From positions 224,713 through 288,712 of the forward strand of contig NZ_KV467169.1 in the NCBI RefSeq assembly GCF_001663775.1: a DNA stretch of 64,000 bases, read 5' to 3'. The notes under the pieces were generated by a model. That model was not told where the DNA came from. It was given only the letters and a program-made list of their open reading frames with translations, and ran no database searches. Made by a program: the position numbers and the translations under genes. Shown here in pieces: positions 43,151-51,592 of this stretch (positions within the stretch are counted from its first letter, which is position 1; the number at the start of each line of letters is the position of its first letter). This DNA comes from Arthrobacter sp. B6. Its GTDB lineage: Bacteria; Actinomycetota; Actinomycetes; Actinomycetales; Micrococcaceae.

Positions 43151-44008
43151 TCAACGCCGCCCGGCAACCGGAGAACGGGATAGTGCGAGTGCCCATCCGC
43201 CGGCCACTCCAATGGCAAGCAGTACGGTTATGAAGCCGATCGCCGGTGCGCTTGGCCATGTCAGGGCGTCGCCATACCGCAGCAGGGCAAGCGCCTGCAG
43301 AATGACGAAGGCAACGGAGGTTAGGGCCACGGGGCGGACGGTGCGGAGGTCGTCGCCGAACTGGCCCTGCGCAGCCGACCACCCAAGGCCGACCAGCCAC
43401 GCTCCGATCGCCCTCGCTGTGAGCTCGGACAGTGTCCACGGCCACCACGTCGAGGCCTGAACCGGCACTGCCAGGAGCGCCACCCCATATAACAGCAATA
43501 CCCCGGCGATTCCCACCATGAGCAGCCGGAGTGCAGGGGGTAGCACTGGCCGTCCCGCCCTTACGGACTTTGGGGCAGGAGCCCGGGACCGCGTCTGCAT
43601 CCAGCTGATGATGAGCATCGCCACGGGCACAGCGGCATAAATTGCCAGCCACGCCCAGGTGGCTATTTGGGCAGTAGGGGTGTCTGACGACAGGTGGAAT
43701 CGATCGAGATGAAGCAGGGTGACTCCGAAGGTCAATGTCGTGAAGACGAACACGGGCCAGACTGCCAGCCGCGCTGAATCCCAACTCGCTGAGCGGGCGC
43801 CCGTCACCTCCAGGCCGGCGGCCGACCAGTATGCCGCCCCGAGGAAGACCGCGGTCATGGGCGGGTTGACTGTCCACGCGAAGAACTCGTCAGTCCGGAG
43901 CGGAAACACGAACAGCACGAGCCCGGCAAGAAACACCAGGAAGGCCGCAACGTAGAGCAGCCACCGCATCGGCGCAATCAACGGTGTGACCTCAGCTGGA
44001 GCGGACAT
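43151..44008 (-). CDS. Multi-pass membrane protein of unknown function
   Basis: The 285-residue product has eight or so hydrophobic segments and no motif I can name. It starts with ATG at 44008 inside the end of the upstream oxidoreductase gene (17-bp overlap), so the two are translationally coupled. A longer in-frame extension to 44284 lies antisense-like inside that gene and is rejected. Coupling suggests a membrane partner for the redox enzyme. Confidence 0.72.
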   Translation of the reverse strand: MSAPAEVTPLIAPMRWLLYVAAFLVFLAGLVLFVFPLRTDEFFAWTVNPPMTAVFLGAAYWSAAGLEVTGARSASWDSARLAVWPVFVFTTLTFGVTLLHLDRFHLSSDTPTAQIATWAWLAIYAAVPVAMLIISWMQTRSRAPAPKSVRAGRPVLPPALRLLMVGIAGVLLLYGVALLAVPVQASTWWPWTLSELTARAIGAWLVGLGWSAAQGQFGDDLRTVRPVALTSVAFVILQALALLRYGDALTWPSAPAIGFITVLLAIGVAGGWALALSRSPVAGRR

Positions 44009-45749
44009 CACCGGGCAGCTCCTCGGGTGCGGCTGCCTCGCCAGGGGCAGCCGGCGAGGCAGGCAGGGGGTTCTCGGCCAAGTAGGTGTGAAGCATGGAG
44101 ACCACGGTGGCGCCGTCCCCGACTGCAGTGGCCACTCTTTTAATCGAACCAGCCCGTACGTCGCCGATCGCGAAAATGCCGGGCATGCTGGTTTCCAGCG
44201 CCAATGGCGACCTGTCCGGCCTGACGGGCCCGGCGTCACCGGCATCCCGGCTGACGCCTGTACGCAGAAAACCGGCTGGGTCACGCTCTACGGTGTCGGG
44301 CAGCCAAGAGGTCCGAGGCACAGAACCGATCAGCACGAACAAGCCGCTGGCTTCGATCTCCTCGCCCGGGGTTGAGTCGGATGCGGCGACTTTGACGGCG
44401 GCAAGGAACCCGTCCCGATCGCGGGCCCCTACAATCACGGTGCCATAGCGGATCGCAACGTTGCGGGTGGCCTCAAGCTGCGAGATGAGGTAGTCCGACA
44501 TACTGACCGACAGAGTGGGGCCGCGCACCAGCAGCGTCACGTTCTTCGCGTACTTCGCAAGGTGCAAAGCCGCCTGTCCGGCCGAGTTGCCGCCACCCAC
44601 GACACAGACATGCTTTCCGGCCATCGCCGGCGCCTCGGAGACGGTGGCTCCGTAGAAGACGCCTCTGCCGACCAGATCCTCCAGCTGAGGTATGCCGAGG
44701 CGACGGTAGTCCACGCCGGTGGCCACCACGACTGCGCGGCACCGCACGACGCTGCCATCGGAAATCGACGCCGCATACAATCCGCCGTCCGTGCCGAGCC
44801 TCTCCACCTTCCGCAGGAACAGGAAGTCCGTGCCCAAAGTCCAGGCCTGGTGAAATGAGCGATAGGCCAGATGGGCGCCGCTCACACCGCGGGAGAAGCC
44901 GGGGTAGTTGCGGATCAACGAACTGGTGCCGGCCTGGCCTCCCACAGCCTCTCCCTCCACCACCATGGTGGAGAGGCCCTCGGAGGAGGCATACACGGCG
45001 GTGGCGAGACCTGAGGGACCGGCGCCCACGACCACCACATCGAAGATCTTGTCCGGCGGCGGCGGTCGCGTCACCCCCATCGCTTCGGCGATCTCCAAGT
45101 CACTGGGGTTCTCAAGGACAACTGGTGGAGCAGTGAACTCCAGCACCATGACCGGAAGCACGGGGTCGCGCAGGTGCAGGCTCTCCAGCGTCCGTTCCGC
45201 CATCTCGGACCCGGCAAGGTAGAAACCCACGGGGATGTGGTTCCGACTCAAGGAGTCGCGCAACGCATGAGTCCTTTCGTCGCCTACCTCCCCGATCAGC
45301 CGGACCGCCTCAAACCCGACCCCTTGGGCCAGGTGCCAGTCGTCGAGGGCATCGGTGATCGCCCCATGGAATTCTTCGTCGCGCAACCGTTCGGGACGTA
45401 TGATCACCAGTTCGGCGTATCCCCGCCCGATCGCCCGGAATACAGTGGGGGCGCTGGCGAAGTCCCCCCATGTCACCACAACTCCACGCTTGGCGGCCGG
45501 GTGATAGCCATAGGCACGCCGCAGGAAATCTAGTCCACCGCGGTCAGCCGGTCCGTAGCACCCCAGTATGAGGGCGACCTGGCGATTCCAGCGCCGGAGC
45601 CCCTCAAGCACCGCCCGCCCATGGGCGTGGTCGGCGCAGGCCACCACCTCGTAGTCGGCACCGTAGCGTCGACGTAACTCATCTCCAAGAATGCGCCGAG
45701 AGTCCGGGTCTGTGGTAGCAATCAGCATGATCGGAACCGAGTGATCCAT
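43992..45749 (-). CDS. Receiver-like domain fused to thioredoxin-reductase-like FAD oxidoreductase lacking CxxC
   Basis: At 585 residues it is far longer than TrxR (~320). Residues 1-130 look like a degenerate response-regulator receiver (MLIATTDPDSRRILGDELRR, VALILGCYGP); 140-235 resemble a thioredoxin-fold domain without cysteines. The rest is a TrxR-like module with FAD motif VVVGAGPSGLATAVYASSEG, NADPH motif VVGGGNSAGQAALHL and FAIGDVRAG. The usual C-x2-C between the nucleotide domains is replaced by YGATVSEA, so it cannot work as a classical thioredoxin reductase. It probably transfers electrons to another acceptor. Confidence 0.85.
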   Translation of the reverse strand: MDHSVPIMLIATTDPDSRRILGDELRRRYGADYEVVACADHAHGRAVLEGLRRWNRQVALILGCYGPADRGGLDFLRRAYGYHPAAKRGVVVTWGDFASAPTVFRAIGRGYAELVIIRPERLRDEEFHGAITDALDDWHLAQGVGFEAVRLIGEVGDERTHALRDSLSRNHIPVGFYLAGSEMAERTLESLHLRDPVLPVMVLEFTAPPVVLENPSDLEIAEAMGVTRPPPPDKIFDVVVVGAGPSGLATAVYASSEGLSTMVVEGEAVGGQAGTSSLIRNYPGFSRGVSGAHLAYRSFHQAWTLGTDFLFLRKVERLGTDGGLYAASISDGSVVRCRAVVVATGVDYRRLGIPQLEDLVGRGVFYGATVSEAPAMAGKHVCVVGGGNSAGQAALHLAKYAKNVTLLVRGPTLSVSMSDYLISQLEATRNVAIRYGTVIVGARDRDGFLAAVKVAASDSTPGEEIEASGLFVLIGSVPRTSWLPDTVERDPAGFLRTGVSRDAGDAGPVRPDRSPLALETSMPGIFAIGDVRAGSIKRVATAVGDGATVVSMLHTYLAENPLPASPAAPGEAAAPEELPGDVRSS

Positions 45750-45981
45750 GGCCGCCGTCTTTTCGGTTCAATGGTTCGGTGGCGCTCACGATACTCGCGC
45801 TGGGACATTGGTTACAAGGGGTGCTCGTTGCTTCCGGGAAGGTCCTTCGGTCGGAGTTGTACCGGGCCCCGGTTGTCGCCTCGATTCTGTCATTCCAAGG
45901 GCGCGGAGCTTCTGCCAGAATAGCTCCCGACAGGGGTCTTGCTGCCTGTGCAGAACCGGAGCGATGGAAATGGAGGACCCC

Positions 45982-46344
45982 ATGGAGGATCGCCCTATTC
46001 CGGGAATCAGCCTCGCCGCCACGCCCAGCGGAACAGGGTGTCTGGAGTGCCTCAACGGCGAGGGCCCAGGGTGGTGGCTACATCTTCGCCGCTGCGCCCA
46101 ATGCGGCCACATCGGATGCTGCGATTCGTCGCCCTCACAGCATGCCAGTGCCCACGCGCGTACCGTCGGTCACGCCGTCGTGCAGTCCTTTGAACCTGGG
46201 GAGGACTGGTTCTACGAGCACACCACGAAGAAGTTCTTCCGCGGCCCGCGGCTTCCGGATCCCCAGTCCAGACCACCGGAGCAGCCGGCACCAGCACCGG
46301 CAGACAAGGTACCGGCAGACTGGCGAGAGCGCATACACCGGTAA
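45982..46344 (+). CDS. UBP-type zinc finger protein
   Basis: The 120-residue product carries a UBP/ZnF domain: C-L-E-C at its start, then RCAQCGHIGCCDSSPSQHAS and HARTVGHAVVQSF, with the paired Cys and His ligands in order. In eukaryotes these bind free ubiquitin C-termini; bacterial relatives are uncharacterised. The ATG at 45982 is preferred because GGAGG lies 5 nt upstream. A proline-rich tail follows the domain. It is divergent from the receiver-oxidoreductase gene. Confidence 0.85.
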   Translation: MEDRPIPGISLAATPSGTGCLECLNGEGPGWWLHLRRCAQCGHIGCCDSSPSQHASAHARTVGHAVVQSFEPGEDWFYEHTTKKFFRGPRLPDPQSRPPEQPAPAPADKVPADWRERIHR

Positions 46345-46399
46345 CCGCGGTGCAGAACCAATCGCGCACCGCCGTCGAGCGGGTGGTTAGGCTGGGTGC

Positions 46400-47092
46400 A
46401 TGGCGACAGTTATTCTCGTGCGGCACGGCCGCACCACAGCCAATGCCACCGGAGTTCTGGCCGGCCGGGCCGCCGGTGTCAGCCTGGACCAGATCGGGCG
46501 CGGGCAGGCGGCTTTGACCGGAGAGCGGCTCGCGGCAGTCCCTTTAGTTGGGGTTGTATCGAGCCCCCTCGAGCGTTGTCAGCAGACCGCCCAGCTCATC
46601 CTCGATAGCCAGGCCGGCACTCCGTACGCGCCGTTGGAACCCGACCTTACCGAGTGCGATTACGGCCAGTGGCAGGGCCGAACGCTCAGTGATCTCGCAA
46701 CCGAAGATCTGTGGGCGACTGTGCAATCGCAGCCCTCCGCCGTTGTCTTTCCCGGCGGTGAATCCATGGCCGCGATGCAGGCCCGGGCGGTAGCAGCCAT
46801 TCGACGCCACGATGCAGCCTTCGAAGCCGAGTACGGGCCAGGAGCCGTGTGGGTGGCGGTGAGTCACGGTGACGTCATCAAATCAATCGTTGCCGACGCG
46901 CTGGGCATGCACCTCGACCTGTTCCAGCGCCTTAACGTCAGCCCGGCCTCCGTATCGATCATCCGCTACAGCGCCACGCGGCCAAGCGTTTACGCGACCA
47001 ACACCGAGGCCGGGGATCTGTCCTGGCTGGCGAACAGCACCCACTCCGTCGACGCGCCGGTGGGCGGCGGTGCAGGGCAGCAGGCGCCTTGA
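46400..47092 (+). CDS. Histidine phosphatase family protein (MSMEG_4193-like)
   Basis: The catalytic RHG is in VILVRHGRTTANATG, with a second arginine in SSPLERCQQT and the late VSHGDVIKSIVADALG, giving a complete phosphoglycerate-mutase-like active site in 230 residues. Together with the two genes downstream it forms a trio found across actinobacteria, often beside mshC. Substrate unknown; phosphohistidine or small phosphates are possible. Confidence 0.9.
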   Translation: MATVILVRHGRTTANATGVLAGRAAGVSLDQIGRGQAALTGERLAAVPLVGVVSSPLERCQQTAQLILDSQAGTPYAPLEPDLTECDYGQWQGRTLSDLATEDLWATVQSQPSAVVFPGGESMAAMQARAVAAIRRHDAAFEAEYGPGAVWVAVSHGDVIKSIVADALGMHLDLFQRLNVSPASVSIIRYSATRPSVYATNTEAGDLSWLANSTHSVDAPVGGGAGQQAP

Positions 47093-47116
47093 AGCGCCTG
47101 TGCCTAAAATGCTCTT

Positions 47117-47671
47117 ATGCCTACACGTGTTCATGAGTTTGACTGGCCTGATCGGGTCGTCGTTGGCACCATTGGCCTTCCGGGGGCACGGACGTTCTAC
47201 CTGCAGGTGCGGGCAGGGACTCAGATCGTAAGTATCGCGATGGAGAAGCAGCAGTCGGCTCTGCTCGCAGATAAAATCGACGAGATTCTCGACCGGCTCC
47301 TTAACCTTGAGGGAAACCCTCACAGCGTTCCCACGAGTACTCCCATTGAATTGGTTGACAATGACCAGCTTGAGGCCGTTCAGGAGCAGTTCCGGACCGG
47401 CGCCATGAGTTTAGGTTGGGACCCGACGACGGCGCAGGTCGTAATAGAGGCCTACCCGCTCACGGATGTCGACGCTGATAGCGACGACGAATTGCTTGAT
47501 GGAGACGACGCTGACGTGCCCGAAATGCTGCTGGTGCGGATGCCGGTCGGCACCGCCCGGGCATTCGCTAAGCGCACGCGTGAGGTTGTGGGCGCCGGCC
47601 GCCCCGCGTGCCCGCTCTGCGGTCACCCCGTAGACGCCGACGGGCACGTCTGCACCCTGCCCGAGGTCTAA
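47117..47671 (+). CDS. DUF3090 family protein
   Basis: The 184-residue product is a DUF3090 member: RVHEFDWPDRVVVGTIGLPG at the start and PACPLCGHPVDADGHVC near the end, a C-x2-C-x(8)-C type putative zinc ribbon. Function unknown. It lies 24 bp after the histidine phosphatase gene, and its stop overlaps the next start (TAATG), placing it in the middle of a conserved operon. Confidence 0.9.
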   Translation: MPTRVHEFDWPDRVVVGTIGLPGARTFYLQVRAGTQIVSIAMEKQQSALLADKIDEILDRLLNLEGNPHSVPTSTPIELVDNDQLEAVQEQFRTGAMSLGWDPTTAQVVIEAYPLTDVDADSDDELLDGDDADVPEMLLVRMPVGTARAFAKRTREVVGAGRPACPLCGHPVDADGHVCTLPEV

Positions 47672-48438
47672 TGCACGCGCCCGACCTTTTGACGGCCGAG
47701 CTGACGCTCACCGGGCGCATTACGACGGCGTCGAACGCCACCTTCCTGGGCAGCATCGGCGACACGACGGTCGTCTACAAGCCGATAGCCGGGGAGAAAC
47801 CGCTGTGGGACTTTCCCGACGGTTTCCTTGCCCACCGGGAGGTTGCCGCCTACCTGCTCTCGGAGGTCCTCGGCTGGAACGTGGTGCCACGCACCTGGCT
47901 GCGCGGTGGCCCGTTCGGCGAAGGGATGGTGCAGCTGTGGCAGGAGACAGACCCCGACCAGAACGCGGTGGACCTCATTTCGTCGGACGACGTACCGGAG
48001 ATGGGTTGGAAACACGTCCTCGAAGGACAGGATGAGAACGGACGGATGGTCGCCCTCATCCATGAGGACTCTCCGGCGCTCAGGCGCATGGCGGTGTTCG
48101 ACGTCGTTGTGAACAACGCCGACCGCAAAGGTGACCACATCCTTGCCATGACGGACGGACACCGGCACGGCGTGGACCACGGGCTTACCTTTCACCGTGA
48201 CCACAAGCTGCGCACGGTGCTGTGGGGGTGGCTGGGAGACGCTCTGACCATCGAGGAACTTGAGGGCATCGACCGTGTCACCGAAGGACTGGACGGTGAG
48301 CTGGGCCGAAACCTGGCGGACCTGCTCAGCGCCGAGGAGGTTGCGTCGGTCGCCGTGCGCTGCGCCCGGTTGCGCTCGGCGGGTCGGTTCCCGGCTCCGA
48401 GCGGTCAGATGTCGGCCGTGCCCTGGCCGCTGTTCTGA
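47671..48438 (+). CDS. SCO1664-family protein (PI3/4-kinase-like fold)
   Basis: The 255-residue product has kinase-like elements of this family: VVYKPIAGEKPLWDFPDGFL (lysine and glycine loop), VFDVVVNNADRKGDHIL (catalytic N-A-D-R) and HGVDHGLTFH (metal-binding D). They fit a phosphoinositide-3/4-kinase-like fold. Substrate unknown. The ATG at 47671 overlaps the upstream stop. In many actinobacteria the same trio is followed by mshC; here a convergent EEP gene follows instead. Confidence 0.87.
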   Translation: MHAPDLLTAELTLTGRITTASNATFLGSIGDTTVVYKPIAGEKPLWDFPDGFLAHREVAAYLLSEVLGWNVVPRTWLRGGPFGEGMVQLWQETDPDQNAVDLISSDDVPEMGWKHVLEGQDENGRMVALIHEDSPALRRMAVFDVVVNNADRKGDHILAMTDGHRHGVDHGLTFHRDHKLRTVLWGWLGDALTIEELEGIDRVTEGLDGELGRNLADLLSAEEVASVAVRCARLRSAGRFPAPSGQMSAVPWPLF

Positions 48439-48492
48439 GGGAATTACGCCTACCGGCTTCGCTGGACTGTGCCGCGTTGAAGGCTTGAACGA

Positions 48493-49206
48493 TTACGGTT
48501 TATGACTCCCGGGAGCTGCAGGAACGGCAGTACTTTGAAAAGGTTCAAGGTCCAAAATCAGGGGCATGTGGTCGCTGTACTGCAGCCGCTCCTCGTGCCG
48601 GCCGATTTCGAGGGAGGCTGAGGCGCCGCGGAGGAAGGCGTAATCAATGTGGTGTCCGAAGTGCAGCTTCTTAGTATGAAAGTAGGTTTGGGTACTTTCG
48701 AAGCCGTGAGCGATGCCCTCCGTTTGATGGTGAACGCTTCGGAGTCCGAGTCCGTGAAGTTTGTCGACCAACAGGGAATGGTTTCGTCCCGGGTGTTCCC
48801 TGTCCCAGATGGTGTTGCTGTTGAAGTCGCCGATCAGCAGAGAAGGTGCCGACGTCAGGAAGTCAGCTTGGCGATCGACGATCTCGTGAGTGACCCGAAC
48901 ATATTTCAGGTCTTTGTCGCGGACGTGGGCCCATAGTGCAACGATGTTCACGCCGTCTACGACGAACGGAATATGCCAGGGCAGGAGTCGTCCCGCTGCG
49001 TGGAGTAGGTAGGAGCGGTCAGTAAAACCTATGACGCCAAGGCCTTTGTGAGGATTGGAACCGACCCAAGCCTTGAACGGAGCATCCGTTTGAGCAATAT
49101 CTTTCCGCGAAACCTCCGGTAAGACCGCGACATCGGGCTGAAGCGCCTCCACCAGCCAGCGCTTTTTGGCATAACCCATGGCACAGTTCCAAGAGACTAT
49201 TCGCAT
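48493..49206 (-). CDS. Endonuclease/exonuclease/phosphatase family protein
   Basis: EEP motifs in the 237-residue product are MRIVSWNCAMGY, VLPEVSRKD (Glu), LIGDFNSN, the HHIDYAFLRG segment and the terminal YSDHMPLIL. It is a metal-dependent phosphoesterase of unknown substrate, distinct from the EEP gene at 13.1 kb. ATG at 49206 is chosen because the fold begins there; the ribosome site is weak (AAAGGG). Confidence 0.86.
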   Translation of the reverse strand: MRIVSWNCAMGYAKKRWLVEALQPDVAVLPEVSRKDIAQTDAPFKAWVGSNPHKGLGVIGFTDRSYLLHAAGRLLPWHIPFVVDGVNIVALWAHVRDKDLKYVRVTHEIVDRQADFLTSAPSLLIGDFNSNTIWDREHPGRNHSLLVDKLHGLGLRSVHHQTEGIAHGFESTQTYFHTKKLHFGHHIDYAFLRGASASLEIGRHEERLQYSDHMPLILDLEPFQSTAVPAAPGSHKP

Positions 49207-49370
49207 GCCCTTTACGCTACTTGCTTCTCTGTGCCGCCCAACCATCTTTAGATTCGCCTTGCTCGCAGAAATAGCGTTTCCTCAAAAGGATCCGGGGCCG
49301 CCGCCCCGGTTTCCTCCAGCATCCGCCGGTAGGCTAAGGAGGCCGAAGTGGCAAAGGAGAGATTGGGGAC

Positions 49371-50402
49371 GTGTTGGTTGCAGTCTGGGGCATTCACAAT
49401 GACGCACTATCGAACGAACTGGTGGAGGAAGGGTTCATCAGCATTGGGTGGTCAGCCATTCCAAGCCTCCACTCCATCGGTGGTGACCGCGATTCTCTGA
49501 AGCAAGCTTTGGCGGGCGCATACCCCGACGCTAAGGCCGGCGCAATCCCCGTCTGGGCAGGAATTTTGTACCGCTTTGGTTTCGAGATGAAGGAAGGCGA
49601 CATCGTCATAGCGCCGTACCGGGCTGACAGCACCCTCAATTTCGGTGTCATTACAGGGGAATATGAGTACGTGCCCGAAGCGCCCGTCCATCCACATCGT
49701 CGCAAGGTCAGATGGTTAAAAACGGGAGTTTCGCGAGGTCTGTTTCCCCAGGAAGCGCTCTACGAGATCGGGTCCGCGATGACGCTTTTCCGCGTCAAAA
49801 AGAACGTTCAGGTGTTCATGAACTTCCTGAATGCGGGTCCGGATGCGGTGACGCCGGGAATGCCACTTGATTCAATCGAGCGGCAGGCCACTGATGATTG
49901 GATTGAGACCGAGCCCAGTGCCGCTCGGTTGGACCAGTTCACGCATGACTTCATCTTGAAAACGCTGCTGCAGGACCTCTCGCACGAAGAATTCGAGCAC
50001 TTCACTGCTGATTTGCTTAGGGCGATGGGATACGAAGCGAGGGTAACGCCCTACGCCTCTGACGGTGGTGTCGATGTCATCGCTCACAGGGACCCCCTCG
50101 GTCTTGAACCTCCCGTAATCAAGGTCCAGTGCAAACACACCGCCGCCCAGCAGTCCCGCCCGGACGTTCAGCGCCTTAGTGGAACCCTCGCACACGGTGA
50201 ACTTGCCCTCTTCGTCTGCCTTGGAAGTTTCAGCAAAGATGCACTGGGCTACGAGCGCGAAAGGCAAAACCTCCGTCTCCTAACGGGAGCAGATGTTGTA
50301 GAACTGACCCTGCAGAATTACGACAAGATCTCACCGCAGTGGAAAACCCGTATTCCACTCCGCCAGGTGTACGTAGTGGACCGAGCTAGCGAGGGACGCT
50401 AG
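49371..50402 (+). CDS. Mrr-type restriction endonuclease with N-terminal reader-like domain
   Basis: The C-terminal half (about 205-330) is an Mrr catalytic domain: EFEHFTADLLRAMGYEARVT, then D235 in SDGGVDVIAHRD and Q253-C-K255 in IKVQCKH, the PD-(D/E)xK-type site with Gln in place of Glu as usual for Mrr. The N-terminal ~140 residues start VAVWGIHNDALSNELVEEGF and include GDIVIAPYR and GVITGEYEYVP, reminiscent of EVE/PUA-type readers of modified bases. A modification-dependent (type IV) restriction role is inferred. The GTG start follows AAGGAGA. Confidence 0.85.
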   Translation: MLVAVWGIHNDALSNELVEEGFISIGWSAIPSLHSIGGDRDSLKQALAGAYPDAKAGAIPVWAGILYRFGFEMKEGDIVIAPYRADSTLNFGVITGEYEYVPEAPVHPHRRKVRWLKTGVSRGLFPQEALYEIGSAMTLFRVKKNVQVFMNFLNAGPDAVTPGMPLDSIERQATDDWIETEPSAARLDQFTHDFILKTLLQDLSHEEFEHFTADLLRAMGYEARVTPYASDGGVDVIAHRDPLGLEPPVIKVQCKHTAAQQSRPDVQRLSGTLAHGELALFVCLGSFSKDALGYERERQNLRLLTGADVVELTLQNYDKISPQWKTRIPLRQVYVVDRASEGR

Positions 50403-50419
50403 CTCGGTTGGGATCAGAG

Positions 50420-51176
50420 CTAACGCATCGTGTTCCTCCAGTGATCCCACCAATTGCCGTAAAGTTCGAACCTCAGGGTGGGCTCCTCCGCAGCGCGAAC
50501 AATCGAAGCCGCGACCGAAAATTCCGGGTCGCGGTTGACCAGCTTGCCGCTGCATTCATCCCGAGGCTGTCGAGCGCTTTTTAGTCCTCTGCCAGCAGTC
50601 TCGTCAATCCTCGTGAATGATGCCGACTGCATATCCCAGCGCATGCCGAGCGTTGCTTCATGCTCCTGCACAAGTTGGAGGCCCAATGCCACGTGCGCGA
50701 AGTTAGTCTTCTCTTTCCGCAGTTTTGCCAGAGCCAGACGCGCGCGCTCGTGTCGGTACCGAGGCGCAAGCAGTTTCACTCCTGGGTAGCTTGACCCTGG
50801 CAGGGCAGTCAGCAACAAGGACCATTCCACGAGGAGATCGAGACGCTTCGCCTCGGTTTGAGAGCTAGTGCCGGTACTGCCATAGACATCTGCCACGGCA
50901 CTCCAATAGAAGACGAAGTTCTTGAGCAACCCTTCAGCGTTAAGGGCATCAGTGAGCGCCGCTTGCTCGAGTTCGATGATGTCGAGTACAAGGGATGGGG
51001 GCAGAGTCTTGGACCCCTCATGCCCCAACTGCAAAAACCTGTCGACGCGAGCAGCCGTTGCGCTGAAGCACAGTCCATTCACGGATGCCCAGCATCCGGG
51101 ATACAACAGGCCGCTCCTCGTTACGCAACATGTTCTTGGTCCAGTTGAGGTACGGGGCGATATCATGCTCGGTCAT
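50420..51176 (-). pseudogene. Hypothetical gene with an apparent frameshift
   Basis: A strong ribosome site (AGAGGAGAAACC) precedes an ATG at 51176 that gives MTEHDIAPYLNWTKNMLRNE and about 57 codons before a stop. From about 51070 the coding continues in another frame as RVDRFLQLGHEGSKTLPPSL to the stop at 50420. The latter part looks genuine (LVEWSLLLTALPGSSYPGVK; RHERARLALAKLRKEKTNFA), helical and soluble, no family recognised. Either a real frameshift or a sequencing error near 51.07 kb explains the split. Convergent to the Mrr-type gene. Confidence 0.65.
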
Positions 51177-51206
51177 GGTTTCTCCTCTGGGTGACTTAAA
51201 GCGAAG

Positions 51207-51230
51207 CGCCCTCGGCGGATGCCAAGGGCG
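51207..51230. repeat. Inverted repeat upstream of the frameshifted gene
   Basis: CGCCCTCGGC (51207-51216) and GCCAAGGGCG (51221-51230) form a stem with one mismatch around GGAT. It could be a terminator or leader hairpin; no T-run follows in either direction. Confidence 0.4.
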
Positions 51231-51310
51231 GGAATTCTGGAAAGAATATTCGTTTAAGAGCAGGCAGTTGGATGATAGACAGGCGATAAGACTTAGGTCA
51301 GGTATTGCAA

Positions 51311-51339
51311 AAGGCCCCCGGGGACGATCCGGAGGCCTT
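51311..51339. terminator. Terminator-like hairpin in a gene-free stretch
   Basis: AAGGCCCCCGG (51311-51321) and CCGGAGGCCTT (51329-51339) pair with one mismatch. The flanking A and T residues give it the look of an intrinsic terminator, yet no gene ends next to it, which suggests lost or unrecognised coding sequence. The surrounding 51177-51592 is AT-richer than the rest and has no gene I can support. Confidence 0.55.
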
Positions 51340-51460
51340 CATTGCTTCTATTAACTTCTTTGCTGCGTCACCAAATCAATAAGCGCTGTTCTGGGTGGCT
51401 TTTTAGAGCGATCGGCTCTGTTGGCAACCAGTACAAGGTGCTGATTACACTCGCTGACCC

Positions 51461-51543
51461 GGCTTACTAATTTGATCCTGTCTCGTATTGTGAGACCGCT
51501 TCCGTTACACATGCAAATCGGGATCACAGCTTACTAAATTGAA
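51461..51543. repeat. Direct repeat GCTTACTAA-N2-TTGA flanking a GTCTC/GAGAC hairpin
   Basis: GGCTTACTAATTTGA (51461-51475) is repeated as AGCTTACTAAATTGA (51529-51543). Between them GTCTCGTATTGTGAGAC (about 51480-51496) has complementary GTCTC/GAGAC ends. GTCTCGTAT is shared, read on the complement, with the res-like array at 17.4 kb. This may be a remnant of a recombination site. Confidence 0.4.
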
Positions 51544-51592
51544 CTCGCGCCATCGGGAGCCAAGGTACTGAGGCCGGCACAGCTGCTTTTGC

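Noticed and set aside
42243..43460. Plus-strand 405-codon frame overlapping the CAP-domain gene
   Set aside because: Serine/glycine/arginine-rich shadow of the Ala/Pro linker in another frame.
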